A stretch of DNA of 64,000 bases, from positions 1-64,000 of the forward strand of contig LVAN01000007.1 in assembly GCA_001604045.1 (NCBI GenBank), in the 5' to 3' direction. The position numbers and the translations under genes were made by a program. Under the pieces are notes generated by a model. The model did not search any database. It had not been told where the DNA came from and saw only the letters and a list, made by a program, of their open reading frames with translations. Positions 28,403 through 37,554 of the stretch are shown here, in pieces. How positions within the stretch are numbered: the stretch's first letter is position 1; every line of letters starts with the position of its first letter. Source of the DNA: Clostridiales bacterium Firm_08. Lineage in GTDB: Bacteria > Bacillota > Clostridia > Oscillospirales > QAKW01.

Positions 28403-29728
28403 TTACAGATCCTTCTCGAACTCCGCGTAAAGGGCGCGGATGGCGGTCTCGTAATCCTCATCCTTGATGCCGATGATGATGTTGATCTCGCTGGAGCCCT
28501 GGTCGATCATACGGATGTTGAGGTCCGCTTTCGCGATCGCGTTGAACACGCGGGCGGCAAGACCTTTGGTGCCGACCATGCCGTGTCCCACCACGGCGAT
28601 CATCGCGATGTGATCCTCGATCTTGATATTGTCGGGATGGGTGACCTCCTGGATGCGTTTGAGGATGTCGGTGCGCGCGTCCTTCCAGTCCTCGGTGGCG
28701 ACGACGACGGAAAGCGTGTCGATGCCGCTGGGCAGATGCTCAAAGGATACGTTGAAATCCGCAAAGATCTGCAGGACCCTGGCGCCGAACCCGATCTCGG
28801 AGTTCATCATGGACTTTTCGATGAGGATGTTGGTAAAGCCCTTGGTGCCGGCGATGCCGGTGATGATCTTTTCCGGCTGTGTGTTTTTTACATGGCGTAC
28901 GATCATCGTACCCTTGTCGTCGGGGCAGTTGGTGTTGCGGATGTTGATGGGGATGCCCGCCGAATAGACGGGGAACACGGCGTCCTGATGCAGGACGTTG
29001 GCGCCCATATAGGAAAGTTCCCGCAGTTCTTTATAAGAGATGACCTCGATGGGTCTCGGATCCTTGACGATGCGGGGATCCGCTACCAGCATGCCCGAAA
29101 CGTCCGTCCAGTTTTCATAGACGTTCGCCTTCGCCGCCTTGGCGACGATGGAACCGGTCACATCACTGCCGCCGCGGGAAAAGGTGTGGATCTCGCCGTT
29201 CGGCAGAGCGCCGTAAAAGCCGGGGATGACCGCTTTTTTGTGGCGGAGCAGCAGGGGGACGAGCAGTTTTTCCGTCGCTTCGCTGTCATAGACGCCGGTC
29301 TCGTCGAAGCGGATGAAGTCGGCGGCGTCCAGAAAGTCGAAACCGATGTAAGCGGCAATGATCTTGGCGTTGAGATACTCGCCGCGGCTTGCCATATAGT
29401 CCGCCTTCGGCTCATGTTCCAGATGCTTTTGCAGTGTGTCGAATTCCGCGGCAAGGTCAACGCTCGTGACGCCGAGATCCCGCGCGATCTCCTCATATCT
29501 CTCCCGGATGCCGGAAAGCGCCGACGTCCAGTCCCGCCCTTCGACCGCCCGGTCGTAGCAGGTATACAGCAGATCGGTGATCTTTACGTCGTCCGGCGTG
29601 CGTTTGCCGGGGGCGGAGGCCACCATATAACGGCGGGAGGGATTTTGCTTTACGATATCCGTCGCCTTGCGGATCTGATCGGCGTTGGCGAGCGAACTGC
29701 CGCCGAATTTTACAACGATGGTTTGCAT
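28403..29728 (-). CDS. lysC: Aspartate kinase
   Basis: MQTIVVKFGGSSLANADQIRKA; C-terminal ACT domains. Confidence 0.94.
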   Translation of the reverse strand: MQTIVVKFGGSSLANADQIRKATDIVKQNPSRRYMVASAPGKRTPDDVKITDLLYTCYDRAVEGRDWTSALSGIRERYEEIARDLGVTSVDLAAEFDTLQKHLEHEPKADYMASRGEYLNAKIIAAYIGFDFLDAADFIRFDETGVYDSEATEKLLVPLLLRHKKAVIPGFYGALPNGEIHTFSRGGSDVTGSIVAKAAKANVYENWTDVSGMLVADPRIVKDPRPIEVISYKELRELSYMGANVLHQDAVFPVYSAGIPINIRNTNCPDDKGTMIVRHVKNTQPEKIITGIAGTKGFTNILIEKSMMNSEIGFGARVLQIFADFNVSFEHLPSGIDTLSVVVATEDWKDARTDILKRIQEVTHPDNIKIEDHIAMIAVVGHGMVGTKGLAARVFNAIAKADLNIRMIDQGSSEINIIIGIKDEDYETAIRALYAEFEKDL

Positions 29729-29737
29729 ATATTTCTC

Positions 29738-30874
29738 CTACTTTTCTAAATATTTCAGCACCACGCCCGCGTGCATGGCAGCCGCGGTGGACAGCATGGC
29801 CTCATCCGGGCAAAAGTCCGCCGCGTGCAGCGCGCCGCCGCCGACGCCGATGTGGTAGAAACATCCTTCTGTTTGTTCAAGGTAATACCCGAAGTCCTCC
29901 GAGATCATCAAAGGCCGCTCAATGACCGTCACGCGGTCATTTCCGAGCAGATCCTCCGCAACCGTTTGCACCAGGGCGACGGAAGCGTCGTGATTGGTGA
30001 TGCCGATATTGCTGTCCCGGATCGTGATATCGACCTTCGTATGGTGTTCATCGGAGATCCGTTGGATGGTATCCCGCACGAGTTTTACGGACTCCAACCG
30101 TTTTTCCTTGCCGAGGGTGCGAAGCGCCCCTTTGACTTCCGCGCGCCCCGCGATGACGTTTTCCGCCGTGCCGGCGTGCAGGGTGCAGACAGACAGCACG
30201 CGATCCTCCTTCGGCAGGGCGTTCAGCGCCGTGACGATGTCAACGGCGGCCTTCAGCGCGTCCACCGCCTCCTGCGGGCGCGCGGCGTGCGCGCTTTTGC
30301 CGGTGACGGTAAAGGCAAAGGGATTGGACGCGGCGTAAAATTTGCCGTATTTCACGCCGACCGTTCCGGTCGGCAGATCCGGCGCGACGTGGAAGCCGAA
30401 GGTGGCGTCAACGCCTTGCAGCGCGCCCGCCGCGATGAGGGGCTTCGCGCCGCCGCTGCCCTCCTCGTGAGGTTGGAACAGAAATTTGACGGTGCCGGAA
30501 AAGTCGCCGCGGTGCTCCAAAAGCACTTTGACGGCGCCGAGCAGGGACGTGGTGTGGATATCATGCCCGCAGGCGTGCATCACACCCTCGTTTTGCGAGG
30601 CAAAGGGAAGCCCGGTCTTTTCCGTAACGGGCAGGGCGTCGATATCGGCACGCAGCGCCACGGTCTTTCCCGGGCCGTTCGCGAGCGTCGCGACAACGCC
30701 TGTCTCCGTCATCCGCACGCTTGGCACGGACATCTCCCGCAGTTTGCCCTCGATCCACTCGGCGGTGTGATATTCTTTGCCGCTGAGTTCCGGATGGGCG
30801 TGCAAAGTGTGCCGCCATTCGGTGAGCAGCGGTTGATACCGTTTTGCCGTATCAAGTACAGACATTTTTCTCAT
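29738..30874 (-). CDS. M20 family amidohydrolase, probably N-acetyldiaminopimelate deacetylase
   Basis: HAHPELSGKEYHTAEWI ... ALRADIDALPVTEKTGLPFAS ... MHACGHDIHTTSLLG; context in lysine operon. Confidence 0.85.
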   Translation of the reverse strand: MRKMSVLDTAKRYQPLLTEWRHTLHAHPELSGKEYHTAEWIEGKLREMSVPSVRMTETGVVATLANGPGKTVALRADIDALPVTEKTGLPFASQNEGVMHACGHDIHTTSLLGAVKVLLEHRGDFSGTVKFLFQPHEEGSGGAKPLIAAGALQGVDATFGFHVAPDLPTGTVGVKYGKFYAASNPFAFTVTGKSAHAARPQEAVDALKAAVDIVTALNALPKEDRVLSVCTLHAGTAENVIAGRAEVKGALRTLGKEKRLESVKLVRDTIQRISDEHHTKVDITIRDSNIGITNHDASVALVQTVAEDLLGNDRVTVIERPLMISEDFGYYLEQTEGCFYHIGVGGGALHAADFCPDEAMLSTAAAMHAGVVLKYLEK

Positions 30875-32007
30875 CCTTTTTTCAGATATTTGCTCAGCCG
30901 GTCAAGACCGGTCAGCAGAGTTTGATCGTCACAGGCGTAGGAAAGCCTGGCGTACCCTTCGGCGCCGAAACAGACGCCCGGCGTCAGCGCGACGCCCGCG
31001 CGGGCGATCAGATCCCGGCAGAACGCCGCCGAGTCCACACCCTCCCCGAGGCAGGGGAACAGATAGAACGCGCCGTCCGGCGTGACAACGTCCAGCCCCA
31101 TCCCGCGCAGCGCGGCAAGCGCCGTGTCCCGCCTGCGCCGGTAGGCGGCGACAAAGGAGCCAACGTCCTGCGCCAGCGCCGCGATACAGGCGTCCTGAAA
31201 GGGCGCGGGGGTGGATACCGTGATGAACTGGTGGATGAGTTCCAACCGTTCTTTTATGCTTTCATGACAGGCGAGATAGCCCATCCGCCAGCCGGTCATC
31301 GCGTAGGGTTTGGAGAAACTCTGCACGAGCAGTATGTTTTCCCTGTATTCCTCAAGATCGGAAACCGCCGGGCAGTCGTCCCGGTAGACGATGGACCGGT
31401 ACACGTCGTCGCATATTATAAAGATATTCCGCTCCGCGGCGATCTGACACACGGCGTCGGCGCTCTCCCGGTCGTACACAACGCCCGTCGGGTTGTTGGG
31501 AGAGTTGATGACGATCGCCTTGGTGCGCTCCGTCACCGCCGCGGCAAGGCGATCGAGCCGAAGCTGAAAACCGTCCGCCGTCGTATCGACGATAACAGGC
31601 TTTGCGCCGCAGAGCAGCGCCTGCTGTTCGTAGAGCACGAACGCCGGGGCGGGGATGATGATCTCATCTCCCGGCGACAGTACGCCGCGCAGGGCGATGA
31701 ACAGCGCTTCGGTCGCGCCCGCCGTCACGATGATCTCGTCGGGGGCGTAGGTATGCCCGAAACGTTCTTTTTCAAATTCCGAGATCGCGCGGCGCAGGGA
31801 AAGCGCGCCGTTGTTGGCGATGTAATGCGTTTGTCCGCCGTCCAGCGCGTCCTTTGCCGCTTGGCGGACGGCGGCGGGGGTGTCCTCCGACGGCTCGCCC
31901 AGCGTCAGCCGCACACAGTCGGGCGCGGCTGACGCCAGCGCGGAAAACTCGCGGATCATACTGCGCCGCAGGGAAAACAGCGCGGGATCCAGCCGGTCTC
32001 TCATCAT
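30871..32007 (-). CDS. PLP-dependent class I/II aminotransferase, probably N-acetyl-L,L-diaminopimelate aminotransferase
   Basis: VINSPNNPTGVVYDRES, SFSKPYAMTGWRMGYLA; lysine operon context. Confidence 0.85.
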   Translation of the reverse strand: MMRDRLDPALFSLRRSMIREFSALASAAPDCVRLTLGEPSEDTPAAVRQAAKDALDGGQTHYIANNGALSLRRAISEFEKERFGHTYAPDEIIVTAGATEALFIALRGVLSPGDEIIIPAPAFVLYEQQALLCGAKPVIVDTTADGFQLRLDRLAAAVTERTKAIVINSPNNPTGVVYDRESADAVCQIAAERNIFIICDDVYRSIVYRDDCPAVSDLEEYRENILLVQSFSKPYAMTGWRMGYLACHESIKERLELIHQFITVSTPAPFQDACIAALAQDVGSFVAAYRRRRDTALAALRGMGLDVVTPDGAFYLFPCLGEGVDSAAFCRDLIARAGVALTPGVCFGAEGYARLSYACDDQTLLTGLDRLSKYLKKG

Positions 32008-33260
32008 TGCTTTGAGAACTCCTCATCCACGTCCAGCGTGACGAAGTAATCATCCAGCGTTTCGGCGCGGCGGATCATTTGGAAAGAGCCGTCCTTTTTC
32101 CACAGATATTCCGCGCACCGCAGTTTGCCGTTGTAGTTATAACCCATCGCGTGTCCGTGCGCGCCCGCGTCGTGGATGACGAGCAGGTCGCCCAGGTCGA
32201 TGCGGGGGAGCAGACGGTCGACGGCGAATTTGTCGTTGTTCTCGCACAGCGAGCCGACGACGTCCACCTTGGTGTCCTTCGGCGCGTTCTCCTTGCCCAG
32301 CACCGTCAGATGGTGGTAGGCGCCGTACATGGCGGGGCGCATCAGATCACAACAGCTCGCGTCCACGCCGACGTATTCTTTATAGATGTGTTTATAGTGG
32401 ATGGCGGTGGTCAGCAGATAACCGTAGGGGCCGGTGATATACCGTCCCATCTCGGTGAACAGCGCGACCTTCATCCCGGCGGGCGTGATCACCTGATCGT
32501 AGACCTCCCTGACCATCGCGCCGATCTTCATAATGTCCACGGGTTTTTCCTGCGGCAGATAGGGGATGCCGATGCCGCCGGACAGGTCGACGAATTCGAT
32601 GGTAACGCCGATCTCCTCCCGGATCTCCAAAATGAGGCGGAACAACTCTCTGGCGAGGTTGGGGTAGTAATTGTCGTCCAGCGAACAGCTCGCCAGCATC
32701 GCGTGCAGACCGAAGCGTTTGACGCCTTTTTCTTTTAAAACGCGGTACGCCTCTTTGAGCTGGGGCAGGGTCATACCGAACTTGGTATCGTACAGATGCC
32801 CCATAATGTCGTTGGTGATCTGGAAAGAACCGGGATTGTAGCGGCAGCAGACGGTGTCCGGCAGACCGACGGTGTTTTCGACAAATTCGATGTGGGTGAT
32901 ATCGTCGAGGTTGAGGATGGCGCCCATCGCTTTGGCGGTGCGGTATTCCGTCTCGGTCGTCTCATTGGAACTGAACATGATGTCCTCGCCCTGAATGCCG
33001 ACCTTCTCGCACAGCACCAGTTCCGGCACCGACGCGCAGTCCGCGCCGCAGCCGAGACTTTTGAGAAGTCGCAGGATGGCGGGATTGGGCAGCGCCTTGA
33101 CGGCAAAATATTCTTTAAATCCTTCGTTCCAGGCGAACGCCTTATAAAGATCCGTCACGCACTTTTCAATGCCTCTTTCGTCATAGACGTAAAAAGGCGT
33201 GGGATGCTCCGCCGTCCAGCGGAGGGCGTCTTGTTTGGTAAAGGGAAGCGTTTTTTCCAT
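32004..33260 (-). CDS. lysA: Diaminopimelate decarboxylase
   Basis: PLP group IV decarboxylase fold; TPFYVYDERGIEKCV; HDAGAHGHAMGYNYNG. Confidence 0.85.
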   Translation of the reverse strand: MEKTLPFTKQDALRWTAEHPTPFYVYDERGIEKCVTDLYKAFAWNEGFKEYFAVKALPNPAILRLLKSLGCGADCASVPELVLCEKVGIQGEDIMFSSNETTETEYRTAKAMGAILNLDDITHIEFVENTVGLPDTVCCRYNPGSFQITNDIMGHLYDTKFGMTLPQLKEAYRVLKEKGVKRFGLHAMLASCSLDDNYYPNLARELFRLILEIREEIGVTIEFVDLSGGIGIPYLPQEKPVDIMKIGAMVREVYDQVITPAGMKVALFTEMGRYITGPYGYLLTTAIHYKHIYKEYVGVDASCCDLMRPAMYGAYHHLTVLGKENAPKDTKVDVVGSLCENNDKFAVDRLLPRIDLGDLLVIHDAGAHGHAMGYNYNGKLRCAEYLWKKDGSFQMIRRAETLDDYFVTLDVDEEFSKQ

Positions 33261-33270
33261 TTCGGTCTCC

Positions 33271-33963
33271 TTACAGGGTGCGCAGCGCCTGTTCCAGCGC
33301 CGTTTTCTGACTTGTCGTCTCGTCTTTCATTTTGATGACCTTCGCGGGGCATCCCGCGACGACCGCGTTTTCCGGCACGTCTTTGATGACGACGGCGCCG
33401 GCGGCGACCACCGCGCCTTTGCCGATATGCACGCCCTCGATGATGACGGCGTTGGCGCCGACCAGCACGCCGTCCTCCACGATGACGGGGGTTGCGCTCG
33501 CCGGTTCGATAACGCCCGCCAGCACGGCGCCCGCGCCGATGTGGCAGTTTTTGCCGACGGTCGCTCTGCCGCCCAGCACCGCGCCCATATCGATCATGGT
33601 GCCCTCGCCGATGACGGCGCCGATGTTGATGATCGCGCCCATCATCACGACGGCGTTTTTGCCGATCGTGACGTGATCTCTGATGATCGCGCCCGGCTCG
33701 ATCCGCGCCGGTATGTCTTTGAGGTCGAGCATCGGTACCGCCGAGTTGACCCTGTCGTTTTCCACGACGATATCGATGATATCGCCGGCGTGTTTCTCAA
33801 GGATGGGACGGAGTTCTTTCCAGTCGCCGAACACGATCTTATCCCCGGCGCCGAACACTTTCGCGTTTCCGTAGTCGACGGGGCGTTTTTCCTTGATGAA
33901 AAGCCGTACCGGCGTTTTCTTTTCGGCGTCCGCGATGAATTTGATGATCTCCTGTGCGTTCAT
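33271..33963 (-). CDS. dapH: 2,3,4,5-tetrahydropyridine-2,6-dicarboxylate N-acetyltransferase
   Basis: [25 protein letters not shown] and left-handed beta-helix hexapeptides. Confidence 0.92.
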   Translation of the reverse strand: MNAQEIIKFIADAEKKTPVRLFIKEKRPVDYGNAKVFGAGDKIVFGDWKELRPILEKHAGDIIDIVVENDRVNSAVPMLDLKDIPARIEPGAIIRDHVTIGKNAVVMMGAIINIGAVIGEGTMIDMGAVLGGRATVGKNCHIGAGAVLAGVIEPASATPVIVEDGVLVGANAVIIEGVHIGKGAVVAAGAVVIKDVPENAVVAGCPAKVIKMKDETTSQKTALEQALRTL

Positions 33964-33985
33964 AAGTGAACTCCTTTCCCAATAA

Positions 33986-34026
33986 AAAAGCGTATTATCA
34001 CTAATATAATATGATAACACGCTTTT
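33986..34026 (-). terminator. Hairpin between trmL and dapH, overlapping a possible dapH promoter
   Basis: Minus strand AAGCGTGTTATC...GATAATACGCTT followed by TTTTATT; TTGACG-17-TATCAT overlaps it. Confidence 0.55.
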
Positions 34027-34062
34027 CTTTTGCCGTCAATATAAATATATTATAATAAAATA

Positions 34063-34569
34063 TCAGTCTTCTCTGCCGGTCAGACTGCCCCTGCCGCAAA
34101 GCCCGGGGTAGCCCTGCTGGCGCAGGACCTCGTAGGTGACGACCGCCACGGCGTTGGAAAGGTTGAGGGAGCGCACCTCGTCCCGCATCGGGATGCGGAT
34201 GCAGCGGTCGTAGTTTTCTTTGAGAAGCGGCTCGGGCAGTCCGTGGCTCTCTTTGCCGAAAATGAGAAAGATATCCTCCGGGATCTCCGCGAAGCCTATG
34301 TCGCTGTATGTTTTCTCCCCCTTGGTGGAGCAATAAAAAAAGGCGCCTTCGTTTTTCGACCGGAACGACTGCCAGTCGGGATAGACGGAGAGATCGAGAT
34401 ATTTCCAGTAGTCAAGCCCCGCCCGGCGGATGCTGCGCTCGCTGATGTCGAAGCCCAGCGGCTCGATCAGATGGAGCCTTGCGCCGGTCACGGCGCAGGT
34501 GCGGGAGATATTGCCGGTGTTCTGCGGGATCTCCGGCTCGTAAAGAACGATATTCAGCACGTTTTTCAC
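34063..34569 (-). CDS. trmL: tRNA (cytidine(34)-2'-O)-methyltransferase
   Basis: SpoU-type: LYEPEIPQNTGNISRTCAVTGARLHLIEPLGF ... LIFGKESHGLPEPLL. Confidence 0.93.
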   Translation of the reverse strand: MKNVLNIVLYEPEIPQNTGNISRTCAVTGARLHLIEPLGFDISERSIRRAGLDYWKYLDLSVYPDWQSFRSKNEGAFFYCSTKGEKTYSDIGFAEIPEDIFLIFGKESHGLPEPLLKENYDRCIRIPMRDEVRSLNLSNAVAVVTYEVLRQQGYPGLCGRGSLTGRED

Positions 34570-34675
34570 CTCTACGCTATTGTAGCATCTTGTTTCTTTT
34601 TTTGCAAGTGGACGGGCGCTTTATCATACACTTGAATATCGGAACTTCAAGCGGTCAAAAATATGAAGTAGAAAA

Positions 34676-34954
34676 AGGCTGACCCACGATAAGGACAAAG
34701 CGGTTTTGAAAGGTAAAATTTCCGCCATACTTTGCCGCAAAGCCTTGAAAACCGCCAGGTTTCCTGCGTTTTACGGCTTTGTCTGATCGAAAATTTTTCT
34801 CTTTCAAAACTGCTTCGCACCTGAAAATGAGGAAAAATCGAGTGATTTTTGGTGCGAAGGACGACGGCGGGCTGGCGCCCGCCGAGGACAACAAGCCGAA
34901 AAGCGCTGATTTTTACCGTTTATCAGGCGTTTTGTCCTTATCGCGGGTCAGCCT
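34676..34954. mobile_element. Full-length MITE-like element, family 1 (about 279 bp, 24-bp TIRs)
   Basis: AGGCTGACCCACGATAAGGACAAA ... TTTGTCCTTATCGCGGGTCAGCCT (23/24 inverted match); no transposase inside. Confidence 0.8.
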
Positions 34955-34966
34955 AATGTGAGGTGT

Positions 34967-37300
34967 ATGATGGATCGTTTTACCAAAAAAGCGGCGGCGG
35001 CGATCGGGCAGGCGCTGGAAATGGCGGCGGCGATGGGACATACCTATATCGGAAGCGAGCATCTTTTGCTCGGCATCCTGCGGCAGGGGGACGGCATCGG
35101 CGCGCGGATATGCCTGGCGGCGGGCGTGACCTTTGAGAAAGCGGAAAAGAAGGTGCGCGCGCTCATCGGTACGGCGCGGCCGGTATTTTTGTCCTCCGCC
35201 GATATGACGCCGCGCGCGAGGCGGATCGTCAGCGCCGCGTTTTCCGCGGCGCACCGGTTCGGGCAGGCGCAGGTGGGCAGCGAGCATCTTTTATACGCGA
35301 TGCTGCGGGAAAACGGATGCACCGCTTCGGTCATCCTTAAAAAATGCGGGGCGGATCCCGCCGTGCTGCGGGATACGACGGAGGATCGTCTGCGGGCGGG
35401 AGAACCGGACCGGGGCGGCAGACGGCTTCCCAAAACGCTTGCTAAATACGGCGTGGATCTCTGCGCGCTTGCCCGCGCGGGCAAGGTCGATCCGCTGATC
35501 GGCAGGGAACAGGAGATGGAGCGGATGATGAGCGTCCTCGGGCGGCGGCGAAAAAACAACCCCTGTCTCATCGGACCGCCGGGCGTCGGAAAAACAGTGA
35601 TGGCGGAAGGACTGGCGGACCGCATCGTCAAGGGCGGCGTGCCGGCGGGACTGCGGGGCAAGACCGTTTACACCTTACAGCTCAACAATATGGTGGCGGG
35701 TTCCAAATACCGCGGGGAGTTTGAGGAAAGGCTCAAAAACATTGTGGAGGAATGCGAGAAAGATCCCGATATCCTGCTGTTCATCGACGAGATCCACACG
35801 CTGATCGGCGCCGGCGCGGCGGAGGGAGCGGTGGACGCCGCCAATATCCTCAAACCCGCGCTGTCGCGGGGCAGGATCCGCGTCATCGGCGCGACGACGC
35901 CGGAGGAATACCGCCGGCATATCGAAAAGGACGCCGCGCTGGAGCGGCGGCTCGCGCCGGTGATATTGCGGGAGGCGACCGCCGAACAGACGGCGGAGAT
36001 CCTGAAAGGGGCGCGCGCGGGACTGGAAGCCCATCATGGCGTGATCATCGAAAACGACGCGCTTTCCGCGGCGGTGGAACTTTCCGAACGGTACATCCAC
36101 GACCGCTTTCAGCCGGATAAGGCGCTCGATCTTCTGGATGAGGCGGCGGCGCGGCTGGTGCTGACCTGCGAACAGACAGATGACCGCGCGGCGTTTGAGG
36201 CGGCGGTGACGGACGGACGGGTCGACCTGTGGCTGGGGGAGCGGCGGTCGCCTGCCAAACCGCGCCTTACCCGCGCCGATATCGCCGCCGTGGTGTCCCG
36301 CTGGACCGGCATCCCCGCGGGGATCTGCGATGAGGAGGAAAACGACCGCCTGCGGGATCTCGAGAAAACGCTCGGCCGCAGCGTTTACGGACAGGAGGAA
36401 AGCCTTGCCGCGCTGGCGGCGGCGATCCGCGGCGCCAGGCTCGGGCTGACCGATCCCGAGAGACCTTACGGCTGTTTTCTGTTCGCGGGGCCGACGGGCG
36501 TTGGGAAAAGTTTTGTCTGCAAAGCGCTTGCCCGCGCGGTGTACGGTACGGAAAAGTCGCTGATACGGTTCGATATGAGCGAGTATATGGAAAAGCACGC
36601 CGCCTCCCGTCTCATCGGCGCGCCGCCGGGATATGTCGGGCACGATGACGGCGGCACGCTCATCAAGGCGGTGCGTGCCGATCCGTACAGCGTTATCCTG
36701 TTCGACGAGGCGGAAAAGGCGCACCCCGACGTTTTGGGACTTTTGCTTCAAATTATGGAGGAGGGGACGCTGACCGGCTCGGACGGCAGGCGGGCGGACT
36801 TCAGAAACGCCGTCATTGTACTGACGACCAACGTCGGCGCACGACTGACAGACGGCGTATCCATCGGCTTTGCCGGCGAGGGCAGGGCGGACAAAAGGCG
36901 GCTGGACGATCTGCTTCGAAAGCGGTTTTCCCCGGAACTCATCAACCGTCTTGATGAGATCGTGCTGTTCCACCGGCTGACCGCGCCGGCGCTGGAGCGT
37001 ATCGCGAAAGGGTATCTCGAGGAGATCGCGCGGCGGCTCGATGCCAAGGGGTATCGGGTTTCCTTCGGGGAGGACGTGGCGGCGTGGATCGCGGGCTGTC
37101 CCGATACCGACCGCTACGGCGCCCGGCCGCTGCGCCGTTTTGTGCGGCACAGGATAGAGCGGCCGCTCGGCGATCTCATTCTGGACGGCGCGCTGACGCC
37201 CGGTACGCCGACAGCGGCGGATCGCGCTTTTTTGGAGGCCGCCGCCTCCCGTTCTTACGCTCTCAATGGGATAGGTACACTCAAAGGCCCCCTTGTGTAA
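34967..37300 (+). CDS. ClpC/ClpA-type AAA+ ATPase (start 34967 or 34970)
   Basis: N-domain, two AAA modules ([30 protein letters not shown]); no ClpB-like long coiled middle domain; SIGF loop before [13 protein letters not shown]. Confidence 0.88.
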   Translation: MMDRFTKKAAAAIGQALEMAAAMGHTYIGSEHLLLGILRQGDGIGARICLAAGVTFEKAEKKVRALIGTARPVFLSSADMTPRARRIVSAAFSAAHRFGQAQVGSEHLLYAMLRENGCTASVILKKCGADPAVLRDTTEDRLRAGEPDRGGRRLPKTLAKYGVDLCALARAGKVDPLIGREQEMERMMSVLGRRRKNNPCLIGPPGVGKTVMAEGLADRIVKGGVPAGLRGKTVYTLQLNNMVAGSKYRGEFEERLKNIVEECEKDPDILLFIDEIHTLIGAGAAEGAVDAANILKPALSRGRIRVIGATTPEEYRRHIEKDAALERRLAPVILREATAEQTAEILKGARAGLEAHHGVIIENDALSAAVELSERYIHDRFQPDKALDLLDEAAARLVLTCEQTDDRAAFEAAVTDGRVDLWLGERRSPAKPRLTRADIAAVVSRWTGIPAGICDEEENDRLRDLEKTLGRSVYGQEESLAALAAAIRGARLGLTDPERPYGCFLFAGPTGVGKSFVCKALARAVYGTEKSLIRFDMSEYMEKHAASRLIGAPPGYVGHDDGGTLIKAVRADPYSVILFDEAEKAHPDVLGLLLQIMEEGTLTGSDGRRADFRNAVIVLTTNVGARLTDGVSIGFAGEGRADKRRLDDLLRKRFSPELINRLDEIVLFHRLTAPALERIAKGYLEEIARRLDAKGYRVSFGEDVAAWIAGCPDTDRYGARPLRRFVRHRIERPLGDLILDGALTPGTPTAADRAFLEAAASRSYALNGIGTLKGPLV

Positions 37301-37343
37301 AGTGAGCAGTCAGACCGTCGCAGACGGCCCTGCTGAGGGATGG
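37284..37343. repeat. Degenerate palindromic intergenic repeat overlapping the 3' end of the Clp gene
   Basis: AAGGCCCCCTTGTGTAAAGTGAGCAG...CTGCTGAGGGATGGG, parallel to 27780-27868. Confidence 0.6.
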
Positions 37344-37419
37344 GAAACGAGACAAAAGCGGGCGCTGTTCGCCGTAGGGGCGGCAATCTGCCGCCCGCCG
37401 TGTCGGAACGAAACAAAAC

Positions 37420-37494
37420 GGGGCGCCGGGGTCGTCGCCCCCTACAACGCACCCATTTTGTCGGGAGGGCAGGGGGCGACGGCCCCGGCGCCCC
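37420..37494. repeat. GC-rich inverted repeat
   Basis: GGGGCGCCGGGGTCGTCGCCCCC (37420-37442) vs reverse complement of 37472-37494, 22/23. Confidence 0.75.
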
Positions 37495-37513
37495 GCATAT
37501 CAGAACGCAAACG

Positions 37514-37546
37514 AAAAACTGTCCGGCGGCCGCCGGACAGTTTTTT
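37514..37546. terminator. Bidirectional terminator between convergent clp genes
   Basis: AAAAACTGTCCGGCGGCCGCCGGACAGTTTTTT. Confidence 0.88.
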
Positions 37547-37554
37547 ACAATGAT

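Noticed and set aside
33964-34062. Lysine riboswitch upstream of dapH
   Set aside because: The interval is too short and A/T-rich and lacks the multi-helix lysine aptamer core
34779-34961. Short ORF in the MITE with a near-copy at 50298-50386 (DRKF.SFKTASHLK.RKN...FGAKDDG)
   Set aside because: Shared because the DNA is shared; most differences between copies are nonsynonymous and both ORFs end differently, so no sign of selection on a peptide
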